The notes below the pieces were generated by a model that saw nothing but the letters and a program-made list of their open reading frames with translations, did not search any database and was not told the origin of the DNA. Below are positions 34,914 to 44,288 of a stretch of DNA of 64,000 nucleotides, one piece after another. The translations under genes and the position numbers were made by a program. Each line of letters begins with the position of its first letter. The first letter of the stretch is position 1. The stretch comes from Palleronia sp. LCG004 (GTDB lineage: Bacteria > Pseudomonadota > Alphaproteobacteria > Rhodobacterales > Rhodobacteraceae). Location of the stretch: NCBI RefSeq assembly GCF_032931615.1, contig NZ_CP136760.1, positions 186,001 to 250,000 on the forward strand, read 5' to 3'.

Positions 34914-36278
34914 CTAGGCGGCCCCGTTCACCCGCGTGGCCCATGCACTGGCATAGGCGCGGAGGGCCGGGGCGTCGTCGGGGATGGCGACGGCGGGCGG
35001 TGGTGTGATCGATTTCGGGATCATCAGGAGTGCGGCACCCGTGGCCGTCCCGGTGATCGACGGCGATGCGGCGACGCCGTCCGGCCGCAGAACGGCCAGC
35101 ATGGCCAGGTAGTCGGCATTCCGCGCGAAGGGGCCCTCGACGATGGTCGGACCCTCGCCACCGATGAGATCGAGGCAGGTATCGGTCATCAGGGCCAAGT
35201 AATAGGAAAGGGCGAGAAGCCTTTCACCCCTGGTCGCAGGGGGACGGTCGAAACCGCCCGACCGGCCGGGATAGGGCCCGGTCCCGGCCGCGATCGCCGG
35301 CAGGAGGAACAGCCCGTCGAGCACTGCCTTGCGGTCGGCAACGTCGGGGGTCGCATCGTCCCCGTCGCGGACGATCTCGTATTCGCGGCCGCCCATGAAG
35401 CGGGCCGACGGCACCGCGCCCCCGCCGGCATGGACGTTGACGAGTGTGTCGCGTGCCGGATCGAGCGTGCCACCCCCGCACCCCACCGCCATGGCGACGA
35501 CCCAGGTTCCGGTCGAGACCACGCAGAACGGTCCCTCGCGGCCCCGCAGATGCGGGTAGAGCGAGGCGTTGCTGTCGTGGATGCCGCAGGCCACCGGCGT
35601 GTCGGGCGAGAGACCCGTTCGCGCGGCGATCTCGGGCGTGACGGTTCCAAGGATGTCGGTGGATTTGCGCGCCGGGGCGAGGCAGCCGCCGAGGCCGAGG
35701 CGGTCGAGGAGGCCCGAGGGCGTGCCCTTCCACGGGTTCCACAGATCGGTGTGGCAACCGAGGGAGGTCACGTCGCTCGCGATCTCGCCGGTCAAGCGGT
35801 GTCCCCAGTAATGCGGGAAGGTCACGATCTGCCGGATGCGGTCGCGCAGGCCGGGATCGGTCGCCAGCATGTAGTGAAGCTGCGCGCCGAGGTTGAGGCC
35901 GTGCGGCAGGCGGGGGCTGCCCGTCTCGGCGAAGGACGGACGAAGGGCGTCGTATCCGACGGCCATCGCGTCGGGGCCGTCATGTTCGTAATCAAGCATC
36001 GGCGCAGCGAGCCCGCCCGCCGCATCGAGCAGGACCGCGGACGCGCCGTGCGTGGTGACGGAGATCGCGTCGATGCCGTGGGCCGCGTGCATCTCGCGCA
36101 GCGCATCCAGCAGGAAATTCCAGTGCCCGTCGAGATCGACATGTGGCCAGGGTGGGCCCGGCAGGATGCGGTTCGGCCGGGTGGTGACCGCGATTTCGGA
36201 CAGGGTTTCGGCATCGATGAGCGCGAGCTTGGCATTGGTCTTGCCGATGTCGATGACGGCGATGCGGGAAAGTGTCAT
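34914..36278 (-). CDS. rhaK: L-rhamnulose kinase, FGGY family (RhaK)
   Basis: 454 aa sugar kinase. The N-terminal phosphate-binding motif DIGKTNAKL (about 9-17) and [10 protein letters not shown], then [14 protein letters not shown] and VVSTGTWVV in the C-terminal half, are the FGGY ATPase core. It phosphorylates rhamnulose to rhamnulose-1-phosphate; in Rhizobium leguminosarum RhaK is also needed for transport activity. ATG 36278 overlaps the mutarotase stop as ATGA. It is the last gene of rhaRSTPQUK. Confidence 0.88.
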   Translation of the reverse strand: MTLSRIAVIDIGKTNAKLALIDAETLSEIAVTTRPNRILPGPPWPHVDLDGHWNFLLDALREMHAAHGIDAISVTTHGASAVLLDAAGGLAAPMLDYEHDGPDAMAVGYDALRPSFAETGSPRLPHGLNLGAQLHYMLATDPGLRDRIRQIVTFPHYWGHRLTGEIASDVTSLGCHTDLWNPWKGTPSGLLDRLGLGGCLAPARKSTDILGTVTPEIAARTGLSPDTPVACGIHDSNASLYPHLRGREGPFCVVSTGTWVVAMAVGCGGGTLDPARDTLVNVHAGGGAVPSARFMGGREYEIVRDGDDATPDVADRKAVLDGLFLLPAIAAGTGPYPGRSGGFDRPPATRGERLLALSYYLALMTDTCLDLIGGEGPTIVEGPFARNADYLAMLAVLRPDGVAASPSITGTATGAALLMIPKSITPPPAVAIPDDAPALRAYASAWATRVNGAA

Positions 36279-36592
36279 GGCAGGTGGAACACCGTTTCCA
36301 GCGGGCGTTCGTAGGGCGATGCGTCGGGCTGCGTGACCATGAGGTCGGTCATGTGGTCCCACCAGCGGCGCATGACGGGATGGCCGGGCAGCGTATCCAT
36401 GGAATGCTCGTCGCTGCGCCAGAGGACTGCGAAGAGGGTCGAGGTCTCGCGGTCGAGATGGATGGAATAGTCGCTGACGCCTGCCTCGTACAGGAGTTGG
36501 GCCAGTTCGGGCCAGATCGCGTCGTGGCGGCGGGCATATTCCGCCTCGCATCCCGGGATCAGCTTCATGATGAAGGCGTGTTTCTGGCTCAT
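36275..36592 (-). CDS. rhaU: L-rhamnose mutarotase (RhaM/RhaU)
   Basis: 105 aa, the usual size of the family (104 aa in E. coli RhaM). Ferredoxin-like dimer with the conserved HDAIWPEL and NYSIHL-type segment ([10 protein letters not shown]), catalytic His in [10 protein letters not shown], and WWDHMTDLM at the C-terminus. It interconverts alpha- and beta-L-rhamnose. Joined by ATGA overlaps to the permease upstream and the kinase downstream. Confidence 0.92.
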   Translation of the reverse strand: MSQKHAFIMKLIPGCEAEYARRHDAIWPELAQLLYEAGVSDYSIHLDRETSTLFAVLWRSDEHSMDTLPGHPVMRRWWDHMTDLMVTQPDASPYERPLETVFHLP

Positions 36593-37596
36593 GCGGCTTT
36601 CCCCGTTCGGATGAGGCGGATGAGGCGCGGGATGGCGATGACGCCGATCAGCAGTGCGCCCACGAAGATCGACATGACGATGCCCGGCACGTTCAGGAGG
36701 CCAAGCCCGAAGGTGACGAGGCCGATGACGATCGCGGCGAGGACGACGCCCAGGATCGAGCCGGCGCCGCCGAGTATCGACACGCCGCCGAGGACTACCA
36801 TGGTTACGATCTCGAGCTCCCACGCGAAAGCGATGGAGGGGCGGGTCGAGCCCAGACGCGCGGTCAGGCAGATCGCGGCAATGCCCGACATGAGGCCCGT
36901 CAGGAGGAAGAGAATCATCTTGACCCGCGCGACACGGATGCCGGAGAAGGTCGCGGCCGTCGGATTGTTGCCGATGGCATAGACCTGCCGCCCGAAATTG
37001 GTGAAGTGCAGGATCGTCGCGTAGATCGCGGCGAAGAGGAAGAAGAGCACCAGCTCGAACGAGATGACCCAGACGACGTAGCCGCGGCCGAGAAAGGCGA
37101 AATCGGTCGGGTAGCCGTTGAACGCCTGATCGCCCAGCACGATGTAGCTGATCCCGCGAAAGAGGCTCATCGTGCCGATCGTGACCACGATCGAGGGCAG
37201 CCCCAGCCGCGTGACGAGGATGCCGTTGAACGCCCCGCAGGCAAGTCCGACGGCAAGGCCGATCGCGACGAGGCCGGGCGTGCCGACGCCGAATTGCAGC
37301 GCCCAGCCCATCGCCGTCGAGGCGAGCGCGATGATGCCCGCGACCGACAGGTCGATCTCGCCCGAGATGATGAGCAGGGCCATCGCAAAGGCGACGAAGG
37401 CCTTTTCGGTAAAGTTGAACGTCGCGTCCGAGAGGTTCCAGGGGTCGAGGAAATAGGGGCTCGCCTGCGTGTTGGCGAGGAAGATGAGGATCGCGATCGC
37501 GCCCAGCAGAAGCTCCCACGAATGCAGGATGCGGGCGGGGCGCGATTGCAGGCGGTCGGGGACGTGGCGGGGGCGGGTGCCATGCGCGGTACTCAT
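36589..37596 (-). CDS. rhaQ: L-rhamnose ABC transporter permease RhaQ
   Basis: 335 aa CUT2/RbsC-type permease with about ten helices; conserved [32 protein letters not shown] and [17 protein letters not shown] 37596 overlaps the RhaP stop as ATGA; the upstream frame is a shadow of the other genes. Confidence 0.9.
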   Translation of the reverse strand: MSTAHGTRPRHVPDRLQSRPARILHSWELLLGAIAILIFLANTQASPYFLDPWNLSDATFNFTEKAFVAFAMALLIISGEIDLSVAGIIALASTAMGWALQFGVGTPGLVAIGLAVGLACGAFNGILVTRLGLPSIVVTIGTMSLFRGISYIVLGDQAFNGYPTDFAFLGRGYVVWVISFELVLFFLFAAIYATILHFTNFGRQVYAIGNNPTAATFSGIRVARVKMILFLLTGLMSGIAAICLTARLGSTRPSIAFAWELEIVTMVVLGGVSILGGAGSILGVVLAAIVIGLVTFGLGLLNVPGIVMSIFVGALLIGVIAIPRLIRLIRTGKAA

Positions 37597-38561
37597 GCCG
37601 CGGCCTCCCTGAGGATGACGCGGCCGGGCGCGCGGCGGCGGTTGAAGGCGACGGCCACGATGATCGCCGCCCCCGAGATCGCCATTTGCCAGAAGGGCGA
37701 GATCCCGGCCACGGGCAGCGCGTTCTTGATCGTGCCGAGGAAGAGCGCGCCCAGGACGGCACCCGTCACTGTGCCGAGCCCGCCCGCGATGGAGATGCCG
37801 CCGATCACGCAGGCGGCGACGATGTCGAGCTCGAACCCGCCGGCGACATCCGTGTAGGCGACGGCATAGCGCGCGACCCAGAGATAGCCGCAGAGCCCGG
37901 CGAGCCCGCCCGCGATTGTGAAGGCCCAGAAGCGCGTCCGGCCCACGTCGATCCCGGTATAGACGGCCGCGCCGGGATTGCCGCCCACGGCATAGAAGGC
38001 GCGACCGAGCGCGGTGCGGTTCACTGCGACCGCAAAGGCCGCGACCACGCCCACGCAGATCCACGACATGACCGGAAGGCCGAGGATCACGGCGCGAGGA
38101 AAGGCCTTGTAGGCCGCCGACATCTCGTGGCTGTTGACCCATGCGCCGCCCGAGACGAGGAAGATGATCCCGCGATAGATCGTGAGCGTGCCGAGCGTTA
38201 CGACGATGGGCGGGATGTCGAGCTTCCAGACGAGGATGCCGTTGAACGCCCCCATTGCGAGGCCCATCGCGACCGCGAGGACGAGGAGGGCCGCGAGCGG
38301 GATCCCCGGCATCGCGGCGTTCAGAAGCGCGGTGACCATGCCCGTCAGCGCGAGGTTCGACGCCTGGCTGAGATCGATGCAGCGCGTCAGGATCACGAGT
38401 GTCTGGCCAAGCGCCAAGATGATGAGGATCGAGGTGTCGTTGAAGATCGCGGCGAGGTTGCCGGGCGCCGCGAAGCCCCTGAACCGCATCTCGACTGCGA
38501 GGACGAGGACGAGGAGCGCGCCCAGCAGGATCGCCTCGCGCGAGGTGAAGAACCGGGTCAT
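37593..38561 (-). CDS. rhaP: L-rhamnose ABC transporter permease RhaP
   Basis: 322 aa CUT2 permease: [31 protein letters not shown] and [14 protein letters not shown] mark the family. Forms the channel with RhaQ. ATGA overlaps on both sides. Confidence 0.9.
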   Translation of the reverse strand: MTRFFTSREAILLGALLVLVLAVEMRFRGFAAPGNLAAIFNDTSILIILALGQTLVILTRCIDLSQASNLALTGMVTALLNAAMPGIPLAALLVLAVAMGLAMGAFNGILVWKLDIPPIVVTLGTLTIYRGIIFLVSGGAWVNSHEMSAAYKAFPRAVILGLPVMSWICVGVVAAFAVAVNRTALGRAFYAVGGNPGAAVYTGIDVGRTRFWAFTIAGGLAGLCGYLWVARYAVAYTDVAGGFELDIVAACVIGGISIAGGLGTVTGAVLGALFLGTIKNALPVAGISPFWQMAISGAAIIVAVAFNRRRAPGRVILREAAA

Positions 38562-40078
38562 GCGGCGCTCTCCCTGTATCCGGCGGCGGCGCGGACGAGC
38601 GTCTCGGGGCTGAGCGCGTCGCGCTCGAACTCGCCCGCGATGCGGCCGTCGCGCATGACGATGACGCGGTCGGACATGCCGAGGATTTCGGGGATCTCGG
38701 AGCTGACCATGATGACCGAGAGCCCCTCGGCCGCGAGTTCGGCCATGAATTCATGCACGGCCGCCTTGGAGCCCACGTCGATGCCCTTGGTGGGTTCATC
38801 GAGGATGATGACCTTGGGCCGGGTGGCGAGCCACTTGGCGATGACGACCTTCTGCTGATTGCCGCCCGACAGGTTGCCGACATCCTGGTCGAGGGCCGCG
38901 GCACGCAGGTCGAGCCGTTCGGTGTAGTGGCGGGTGAGCGCGAATTCCTCGGCCATGCGGAGAAACCCGCTGCGCGAGGTCTGCGACAGCGAGGGCAGGG
39001 TGACGTTCTGGAAGATCGGCAGCGCGGTGATGGCACCCTGCGCGCCGCGATCCTCGGGCACATAGACGATGCCACGCGCGATCGCCTCGGCCGGGGAGCG
39101 GATCACGGCCACACGGCCGTCGATCCTGACCGCGCCCTTGGAAGGCTTCGTCACGCCGAAGATCGCCTGCATGAGCTCGGACCGGCCGGCGCCGACGAGG
39201 CCGTAGAAGCCGAGGATCTCGCCCCGGCGCAGCCCGAAGCCGATATCGGCGAATTCGGTCGGATGGGAATAGCCCGCGACGCGCAGGATCTCGTCGCCGG
39301 GCACGGTGTCGCGTCGGGGGAAGATCGCATCGACCGAGCGGCCGACCATCTTCTCGACCAGATCGTCCTCGGTCACGTCGGCGATCATGCCGGCATCGAC
39401 CATGCGGCCGTCGCGGAAGACGGTATAGCGGTCGGCGATGCGAAAGATCTCGTCGAACTTGTGGGAGATGAAGAGGATCGCGCGGCCCTCGGATCTGAGC
39501 CGCTCGACGAGGTCGTAGAGCTCCTCGATCTCGGCCTGCGACAGCGCGGCCGTGGGTTCGTCCATGACGACGACGCGGGCCTCGACCGACAGGGCGCGGG
39601 CGATCGCGACGAGGTGCTTCGACGCGATGCCGAGATCGCGCAGGGCGGTGTCGGGATCGAGCCGCGCGCCGATGCGATCCAGGATCTCGCGCGATCGCGT
39701 CCGCATCGCCGCCCAGTTGATAAGCCCGAAGCGGGTGCGCGGGGCGTGGCCCAGAAAGATGTTCTCGGCCACGCTCAGTTCGTCGAAAAGGACGGTTTCC
39801 TGGTGGATTGCGGTGACGCCTGCCGCCTGCGCGTCGGTGGCGCTGGCGAAGCGGGTCTCGGCCCCGTCGACCTCGATCCGGCCCTGGTCGGGCTGGTGGA
39901 TGCCCGTGAGGATCTTGACCAGCGTCGACTTGCCGGCACCGTTCTCGCCCACGAGCGCGGTCACCTGGCCCGGATGGAGGGCGAGCTCGACCTCCGAAAG
40001 CGCGGTCACGCCGGGGAATGTCTTGGTGATGCCCTGCAGCCGCAGGACCGGGGCGGCGGCATGTCCGTCGTCAATCAT
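38558..40078 (-). CDS. rhaT: L-rhamnose ABC transporter ATP-binding protein RhaT
   Basis: 506 aa with two tandem ABC domains, as in RbsA/CUT2 ATPases. Domain one (about 10-245) has Walker A GENGAGKS at 44-51; domain two (about 260-500) has the degenerate GLVGAGRSE and LSGGNQQKV signature. ATG 40078 is chosen over TTG 40084. The name follows Rhizobium usage and is not the E. coli RhaT proton symporter. Confidence 0.92.
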   Translation of the reverse strand: MIDDGHAAAPVLRLQGITKTFPGVTALSEVELALHPGQVTALVGENGAGKSTLVKILTGIHQPDQGRIEVDGAETRFASATDAQAAGVTAIHQETVLFDELSVAENIFLGHAPRTRFGLINWAAMRTRSREILDRIGARLDPDTALRDLGIASKHLVAIARALSVEARVVVMDEPTAALSQAEIEELYDLVERLRSEGRAILFISHKFDEIFRIADRYTVFRDGRMVDAGMIADVTEDDLVEKMVGRSVDAIFPRRDTVPGDEILRVAGYSHPTEFADIGFGLRRGEILGFYGLVGAGRSELMQAIFGVTKPSKGAVRIDGRVAVIRSPAEAIARGIVYVPEDRGAQGAITALPIFQNVTLPSLSQTSRSGFLRMAEEFALTRHYTERLDLRAAALDQDVGNLSGGNQQKVVIAKWLATRPKVIILDEPTKGIDVGSKAAVHEFMAELAAEGLSVIMVSSEIPEILGMSDRVIVMRDGRIAGEFERDALSPETLVRAAAGYRESAA

Positions 40079-40144
40079 GGCCAATCCTCTTGCCGGACGG
40101 GGTGGGGCCGGCCCTGATGCGAGGCCGACCCGGTCGGGACGGGA

Positions 40145-41140
40145 TCAGAAGACGTCCTTGAACTCGTCGATGTTCGAGGCGTCGTAGGTGAAGGGTTCGG
40201 ACATCGCTGCCTCGTTCTTGTCGTCGAGGGTGGCGGTGCCCATGCGGCCCATGCCGATCTCGGCCCCGGGCTCGGCCGTGGCCTCGCCGGTGGCGAGGTT
40301 GTAGGCCAGCATCGTGGTGGCGTAGCCCAGATCGACCGGGTTCCAGATCGCGAAGGATTCCGACGCGCCGGATTCGATGGCACCGGCCATTTCCGAAGGC
40401 AGCCCGAGGCCCGTGACGTTCACCTCGCCTACCTTGCCCGCGTCCTGCACGGCCTGTGCGGCGGCGACGATGCCGACGGAGGTCGGCGCGATAATCGCGT
40501 CGAGGTCGGGATAGCTCTGCAGTAGGCCCTGCGTTTCGCGGTAGGACTTGTCGGCGAGGTCGTCGCCATAGACCGTCGCGACGAGTTCGATGTCGGGATA
40601 CTGATCCATGTTGGATTCCATCTCGGCGATCCAGGTGTTCTGGTTCGTCGAGGTGGAGGTTGCGGAGAGCACCGCGACCTGCCCGCCATCGGGCAGGTGA
40701 TCTGCGGCGAGCTTGATGATGGTCTGGCCGATCAGCTCGTCCGACGAGGGGGCGAGGTGCATCTCGCGGCCCTCGGGTGCGACGCCTGAATCCCACGAGA
40801 TCACGGTGATGCCGCGCTGCATCGCGCGCTGGAGCGCCGGGACCAGAGCGTCGGGGTCGTTGGCGGAGATCGCGATGGCATCGACGCGCTGCGCGATCAG
40901 ACTGTTGATGACCTCGATCTGGCCCTCGGCCGTGGTGGTGGTGGGGCCGGTATAGATGATCTCGGCATTGCCAAGTTCCTCGGCCGCTTCCTCAGCGCCG
41001 CGGGCCGCGGCCTCGAAGAAGCCGTTGCCGAGCGATTTCGCCACAAGCGCGATGCGGACATTGTCCTGCGCCATGGCGGTGCTGCCCATGAGTCCCGCGA
41101 TGAGGCCGGTGGCGATGGCGATCCGTCTGGTGATGGTCAT
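40145..41140 (-). CDS. rhaS: Periplasmic L-rhamnose-binding protein RhaS
   Basis: 331 aa with signal peptide 1-25 (GSTAMAQDN). Peripla_BP_4/RbsB fold with SISANDPDALVPALQRAMQRG and WDSGVAPEGR. ATG 41140 has GGAGG seven bases upstream. It follows rhaR after 27 bases and precedes rhaT by 66 bases. Rhizobium naming; unrelated to the E. coli regulator RhaS. Confidence 0.9.
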   Translation of the reverse strand: MTITRRIAIATGLIAGLMGSTAMAQDNVRIALVAKSLGNGFFEAAARGAEEAAEELGNAEIIYTGPTTTTAEGQIEVINSLIAQRVDAIAISANDPDALVPALQRAMQRGITVISWDSGVAPEGREMHLAPSSDELIGQTIIKLAADHLPDGGQVAVLSATSTSTNQNTWIAEMESNMDQYPDIELVATVYGDDLADKSYRETQGLLQSYPDLDAIIAPTSVGIVAAAQAVQDAGKVGEVNVTGLGLPSEMAGAIESGASESFAIWNPVDLGYATTMLAYNLATGEATAEPGAEIGMGRMGTATLDDKNEAAMSEPFTYDASNIDEFKDVF

Positions 41141-41167
41141 GTGGTTTCCTCCCATGATTTTGTGCGG

Positions 41168-41971
41168 TTACCCCGTGTTCCGCGCCTCCTCCGCGCGGCC
41201 GGGGGTGGCGATTGTCAGCGCGACGCCAGCGGCCTCGATCATCCGCGCGTCGGCATCGGCGATGCCGTCATCGGTCACGATCCTGTCGATCCGCTCGAGC
41301 GGGCAGAGCACCAGCGCCGAGCGCTTGCGGAACTTCGAGGAATCGACCAGCAGAACGACCTCCTCGGCCTGGCCGAGGAGCTTGGTCTCGGACTGCACGA
41401 CGAGGGGGTCGGCTTCCATGATCCCGAGGCGCGAGATGCCGTGCGCGCCCAGGAACATGCGCCGTGCCGCGAAATTCCGGCTTACGTCGTTGTCGAAGGG
41501 CGAAAGCACGATGTTCTGCTCGCGGTAGATCGTGCCGCCGGTAAGCATGACCGTGTTGCGCGACTGCTTGAGCAGATGCTCGGCGATCGGGAAGCTGTTC
41601 GTCAGGATCAGGCAGCGGCGATTGGCGAGCGGGTGGACCATCTGGAACGTGGTCGTGCCGCCGTTGATGATGATTGCGTCCCCATCCTCGCAGAGGTCGG
41701 CGGCGGCATGGGCGATGGCGCGCTTCTGCGCCACGTGGCGGGTCGCGTTCATCTCGAAGGTGCGGCCCGAAAGGCCCACGAATTGCGGCGGTGCGAGGCT
41801 CTCGACACCGCCCCGCACGCGGCGGACTTTTTTCTGCATGTGGAGCGTGGCGATGTCGCGGCGGACCGTCGCCTCCGACGCGTCGGTCATCTCGACGAGT
41901 TCGGCGACTGTCAGGACCGGCCGCGCCTCGACGGCGGACAGGATCAGCCTGTGGCGTTCGCTCTCGATCAT
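41168..41971 (-). CDS. rhaR: DeoR-family regulator of rhamnose catabolism RhaR
   Basis: 267 aa. HTH_DeoR at about 5-60 (VAELVEMTDASEATVRRDIATLHMQKKVRRVRGG) and the DeoR sugar-phosphate sensor domain (about 75-250) with NGGTTTFQM and the lysine-containing LLVDSSKFRKRSALVL. In R. leguminosarum the DeoR-type RhaR represses both rha transcripts. ATG 41971 has GGGGAGG upstream. First gene of the leftward operon. Confidence 0.9.
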   Translation of the reverse strand: MIESERHRLILSAVEARPVLTVAELVEMTDASEATVRRDIATLHMQKKVRRVRGGVESLAPPQFVGLSGRTFEMNATRHVAQKRAIAHAAADLCEDGDAIIINGGTTTFQMVHPLANRRCLILTNSFPIAEHLLKQSRNTVMLTGGTIYREQNIVLSPFDNDVSRNFAARRMFLGAHGISRLGIMEADPLVVQSETKLLGQAEEVVLLVDSSKFRKRSALVLCPLERIDRIVTDDGIADADARMIEAAGVALTIATPGRAEEARNTG

Positions 41972-42017
41972 TCCGCGTCCTCCCCGTGGGCGACCTTCGC
42001 GCGGCATCTCCACGCTT

Positions 42018-42088
42018 GTCAATCACGAATGATCGCCAACGATCATGCTGCGACGCAGTATGACCGAAATTGAGCGTTTGTGATTGAC
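42018..42088. promoter_or_regulatory. rhaR-rhaD divergent control region with nested palindromes
   Basis: Three perfect inverted repeats: GTCAATCAC (42018-42026) with GTGATTGAC (42080-42088); ATGATCG-CCAA-CGATCAT (42029-42046); CTGCG-A-CGCAG (42048-42058). They sit in the 179-base gap between rhaR and rhaD. Likely operators for RhaR and the two divergent promoters; the paired outer repeats, 62 bases apart, could support looping. Confidence 0.6.
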
Positions 42089-42150
42089 GGGTCGAGGCGC
42101 AGCGGACAGGATGCGCGCGACGGAAATTCGGATGCGGGAGGATCCAGACC

Positions 42151-44253
42151 ATGTCCAAGGGTGCCGAAGGCGGCTCGATCGCGAACGGGTGGGATGCCGC
42201 GACCGCGGCGGGAATGAGCGAGCCGGAGAAGCTGCTCTATCGCTCCAACCTGCTCGGATCGGACAAGCGCGTGACCAATTACGGGGGCGGGAACACGTCC
42301 GCGAAGGTCATGCAGCCCGACCCGCTGACCGGCGAGGATGTCGAGGTTCTGTGGGTCAAGGGGTCGGGCGGCGATATCGGTTCGATGGCCATGGACGGGT
42401 TCGCGACCCTCTACATGGAGAAGCTCCGCGCGTTGAAGGACAAGTATCGCGGCGTCGCGTACGAGGACGAAATGGTCGGCTACCTGCCGCATTGCACGTT
42501 CGACCTGAATCCGCGCGCATCCTCGATCGACACGCCGCTCCATGCCTATGTGCCCAAGAAGCACGTCGATCATGTCCATCCCGACGCCGTCATCGCCATC
42601 GCCGCCGCCGAGAATTCCGAGGAGCTGACGCGCAGGATCTATGGCGACGAGATCGGCTGGCTTCCCTGGAAGCGGCCGGGCTACGAGCTGGGGTTGTGGC
42701 TCGAGACGTTCTGCCGCGAGAACCCGGAGGCCAAGGGTGTCGTGCTGGAGAGCCACGGGCTCTTCACCTGGGCCGACGACGCGGAGGAATGCTACGCGCT
42801 GACGCTCAAGATTATCAACCGCGCGATCGAGTGGTTCGGGGAGGAGACAAAGGATGTCGCGGCCTTCGGGGGAGAGGCGCATCAGGCGCTGCCCCCAGAG
42901 GAACGCCGCCGCGTCGCCGCCCGGCTCATGCCCGCGATCCGGGGCATGATCTCGGGCGAGAGCCACAAGGTCGGTCATTTCGACGATTGCGACGCCGTGC
43001 TTCAATTCGCGGGCGCGCGCGACATGGCGCGGCTTGCCGCCCTCGGGACGTCCTGCCCCGATCATTTCCTGCGCACCAAGATCCGGCCCCTGGTCGTGGA
43101 GTTCGACCCGTCGAGCCCCGATCTCGATGCCACGCTCGAGAGGTTGCGGGGCATGGTCGAGGAATACCGCGCCGAGTACGCGGCCTATTACGAACGCTGC
43201 AAGCACGACGACAGTCCGGTCATGCGCGATCCGAACGCGGTCGTCTATCTGGTGCCGGGCGTCGGCATGATCACCTTCGCCAAGGACAAGGCGACGGCGC
43301 GGATCTCGGGCGAGTTCTACGTCAACGCGATCAACGTGATGCGCAATGCGGATGCGGTCAGCACCTATACCGGCCTGCCGGAGCAGGAGGCATTCGACAT
43401 CGAGTACTGGCTTCTCGAGGAGGCCAAGCTGCAGCGCATGCCGAAGCCGAAATCGCTGGCCGGGCGGGTCGCGATCGTCACGGGCGGCGCGGGCGGCATC
43501 GGGGCGGCCACGGCGCTCAGATATCTATCGCAAGGGGCCTGCGTGATGCTTGCCGATATCGACGCCGAGGCGCTCGCCTCCACACGCGGGGCGATGGCCG
43601 GTGCCTATGGCGCGGACGTCGTCCGCACAGTCGAGATGGACGTGACATCGGAAGACGCGGTCGCGGCGGCCTATGCCGAGATCGCAGTCGAGTTCGGCGG
43701 CGTCGACATCGTGGTGTCGAATGCCGGCATCGCCTCGTCGGCCAAGGTCGAGGATACGACGCTCGAGCTCTGGAACCGGAACATGTCGATCCTGTCGACG
43801 GGGTATTTCCTGGTCTCGCGCGACGCGTTCAAACTTCTCAAGGCGCAGGGAATCGGCGGCTCGATGATCTTCGTCGCCTCGAAGAACGGCCTCGCGGCGA
43901 GCCCGGGTGCCGCGGCCTACTGCACCGCCAAGGCGTCCGAGATCCACCTCGCGCGGTGCCTCGCGCTCGAAGGGGCCCCTGAAGGCATCCGGGTCAACGT
44001 GGTCAATCCCGACGCGGTGCTGTCGGGCTCCAAGATCTGGTCGGGGGAATGGCTCGAACAGCGGGCCTCGACCTACGGGACCGACAAGGAGGGGCTGCAA
44101 CAGATGTACCGCGAGCGCTCGCTCCTGAAGCGCGACGTGCTGCCCGAGGACATCGCCGCCGCCTGCTATTTCTTCGCCAGCGACGAAAGCGCCAAATCGA
44201 CGGGCAACATCGTCAATGTGGATGCCGGCAACGTGCAATCCTTCACGCGCTGA
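42151..44253 (+). CDS. rhaD: Bifunctional rhamnulose-1-phosphate aldolase / short-chain dehydrogenase RhaD
   Basis: 700 aa fusion. Residues ~1-420 are a class II aldolase domain (zinc ligands His141 and His143 in HVDHVHPDAV; NYGGGNTS at 43-50). Residues ~435-700 are an SDR with GGAGGIG at 445-451, NAG, Tyr590 and Lys594 in YCTAK. The aldolase yields L-lactaldehyde and dihydroxyacetone phosphate and the dehydrogenase half is thought to oxidise lactaldehyde. GGGAGG precedes ATG 42151. First gene of the rightward rhaDI operon. Confidence 0.93.
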   Translation: MSKGAEGGSIANGWDAATAAGMSEPEKLLYRSNLLGSDKRVTNYGGGNTSAKVMQPDPLTGEDVEVLWVKGSGGDIGSMAMDGFATLYMEKLRALKDKYRGVAYEDEMVGYLPHCTFDLNPRASSIDTPLHAYVPKKHVDHVHPDAVIAIAAAENSEELTRRIYGDEIGWLPWKRPGYELGLWLETFCRENPEAKGVVLESHGLFTWADDAEECYALTLKIINRAIEWFGEETKDVAAFGGEAHQALPPEERRRVAARLMPAIRGMISGESHKVGHFDDCDAVLQFAGARDMARLAALGTSCPDHFLRTKIRPLVVEFDPSSPDLDATLERLRGMVEEYRAEYAAYYERCKHDDSPVMRDPNAVVYLVPGVGMITFAKDKATARISGEFYVNAINVMRNADAVSTYTGLPEQEAFDIEYWLLEEAKLQRMPKPKSLAGRVAIVTGGAGGIGAATALRYLSQGACVMLADIDAEALASTRGAMAGAYGADVVRTVEMDVTSEDAVAAAYAEIAVEFGGVDIVVSNAGIASSAKVEDTTLELWNRNMSILSTGYFLVSRDAFKLLKAQGIGGSMIFVASKNGLAASPGAAAYCTAKASEIHLARCLALEGAPEGIRVNVVNPDAVLSGSKIWSGEWLEQRASTYGTDKEGLQQMYRERSLLKRDVLPEDIAAACYFFASDESAKSTGNIVNVDAGNVQSFTR

Positions 44254-44288
44254 GAGGCGCGCGAACGAACGACCCGAGGGAGGACACC

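Noticed and set aside
38558..40078. E. coli-type RhaT symporter and RhaS regulator names
   Set aside because: The proteins are an ABC ATPase and a periplasmic binding protein; the rhizobial nomenclature is used instead.
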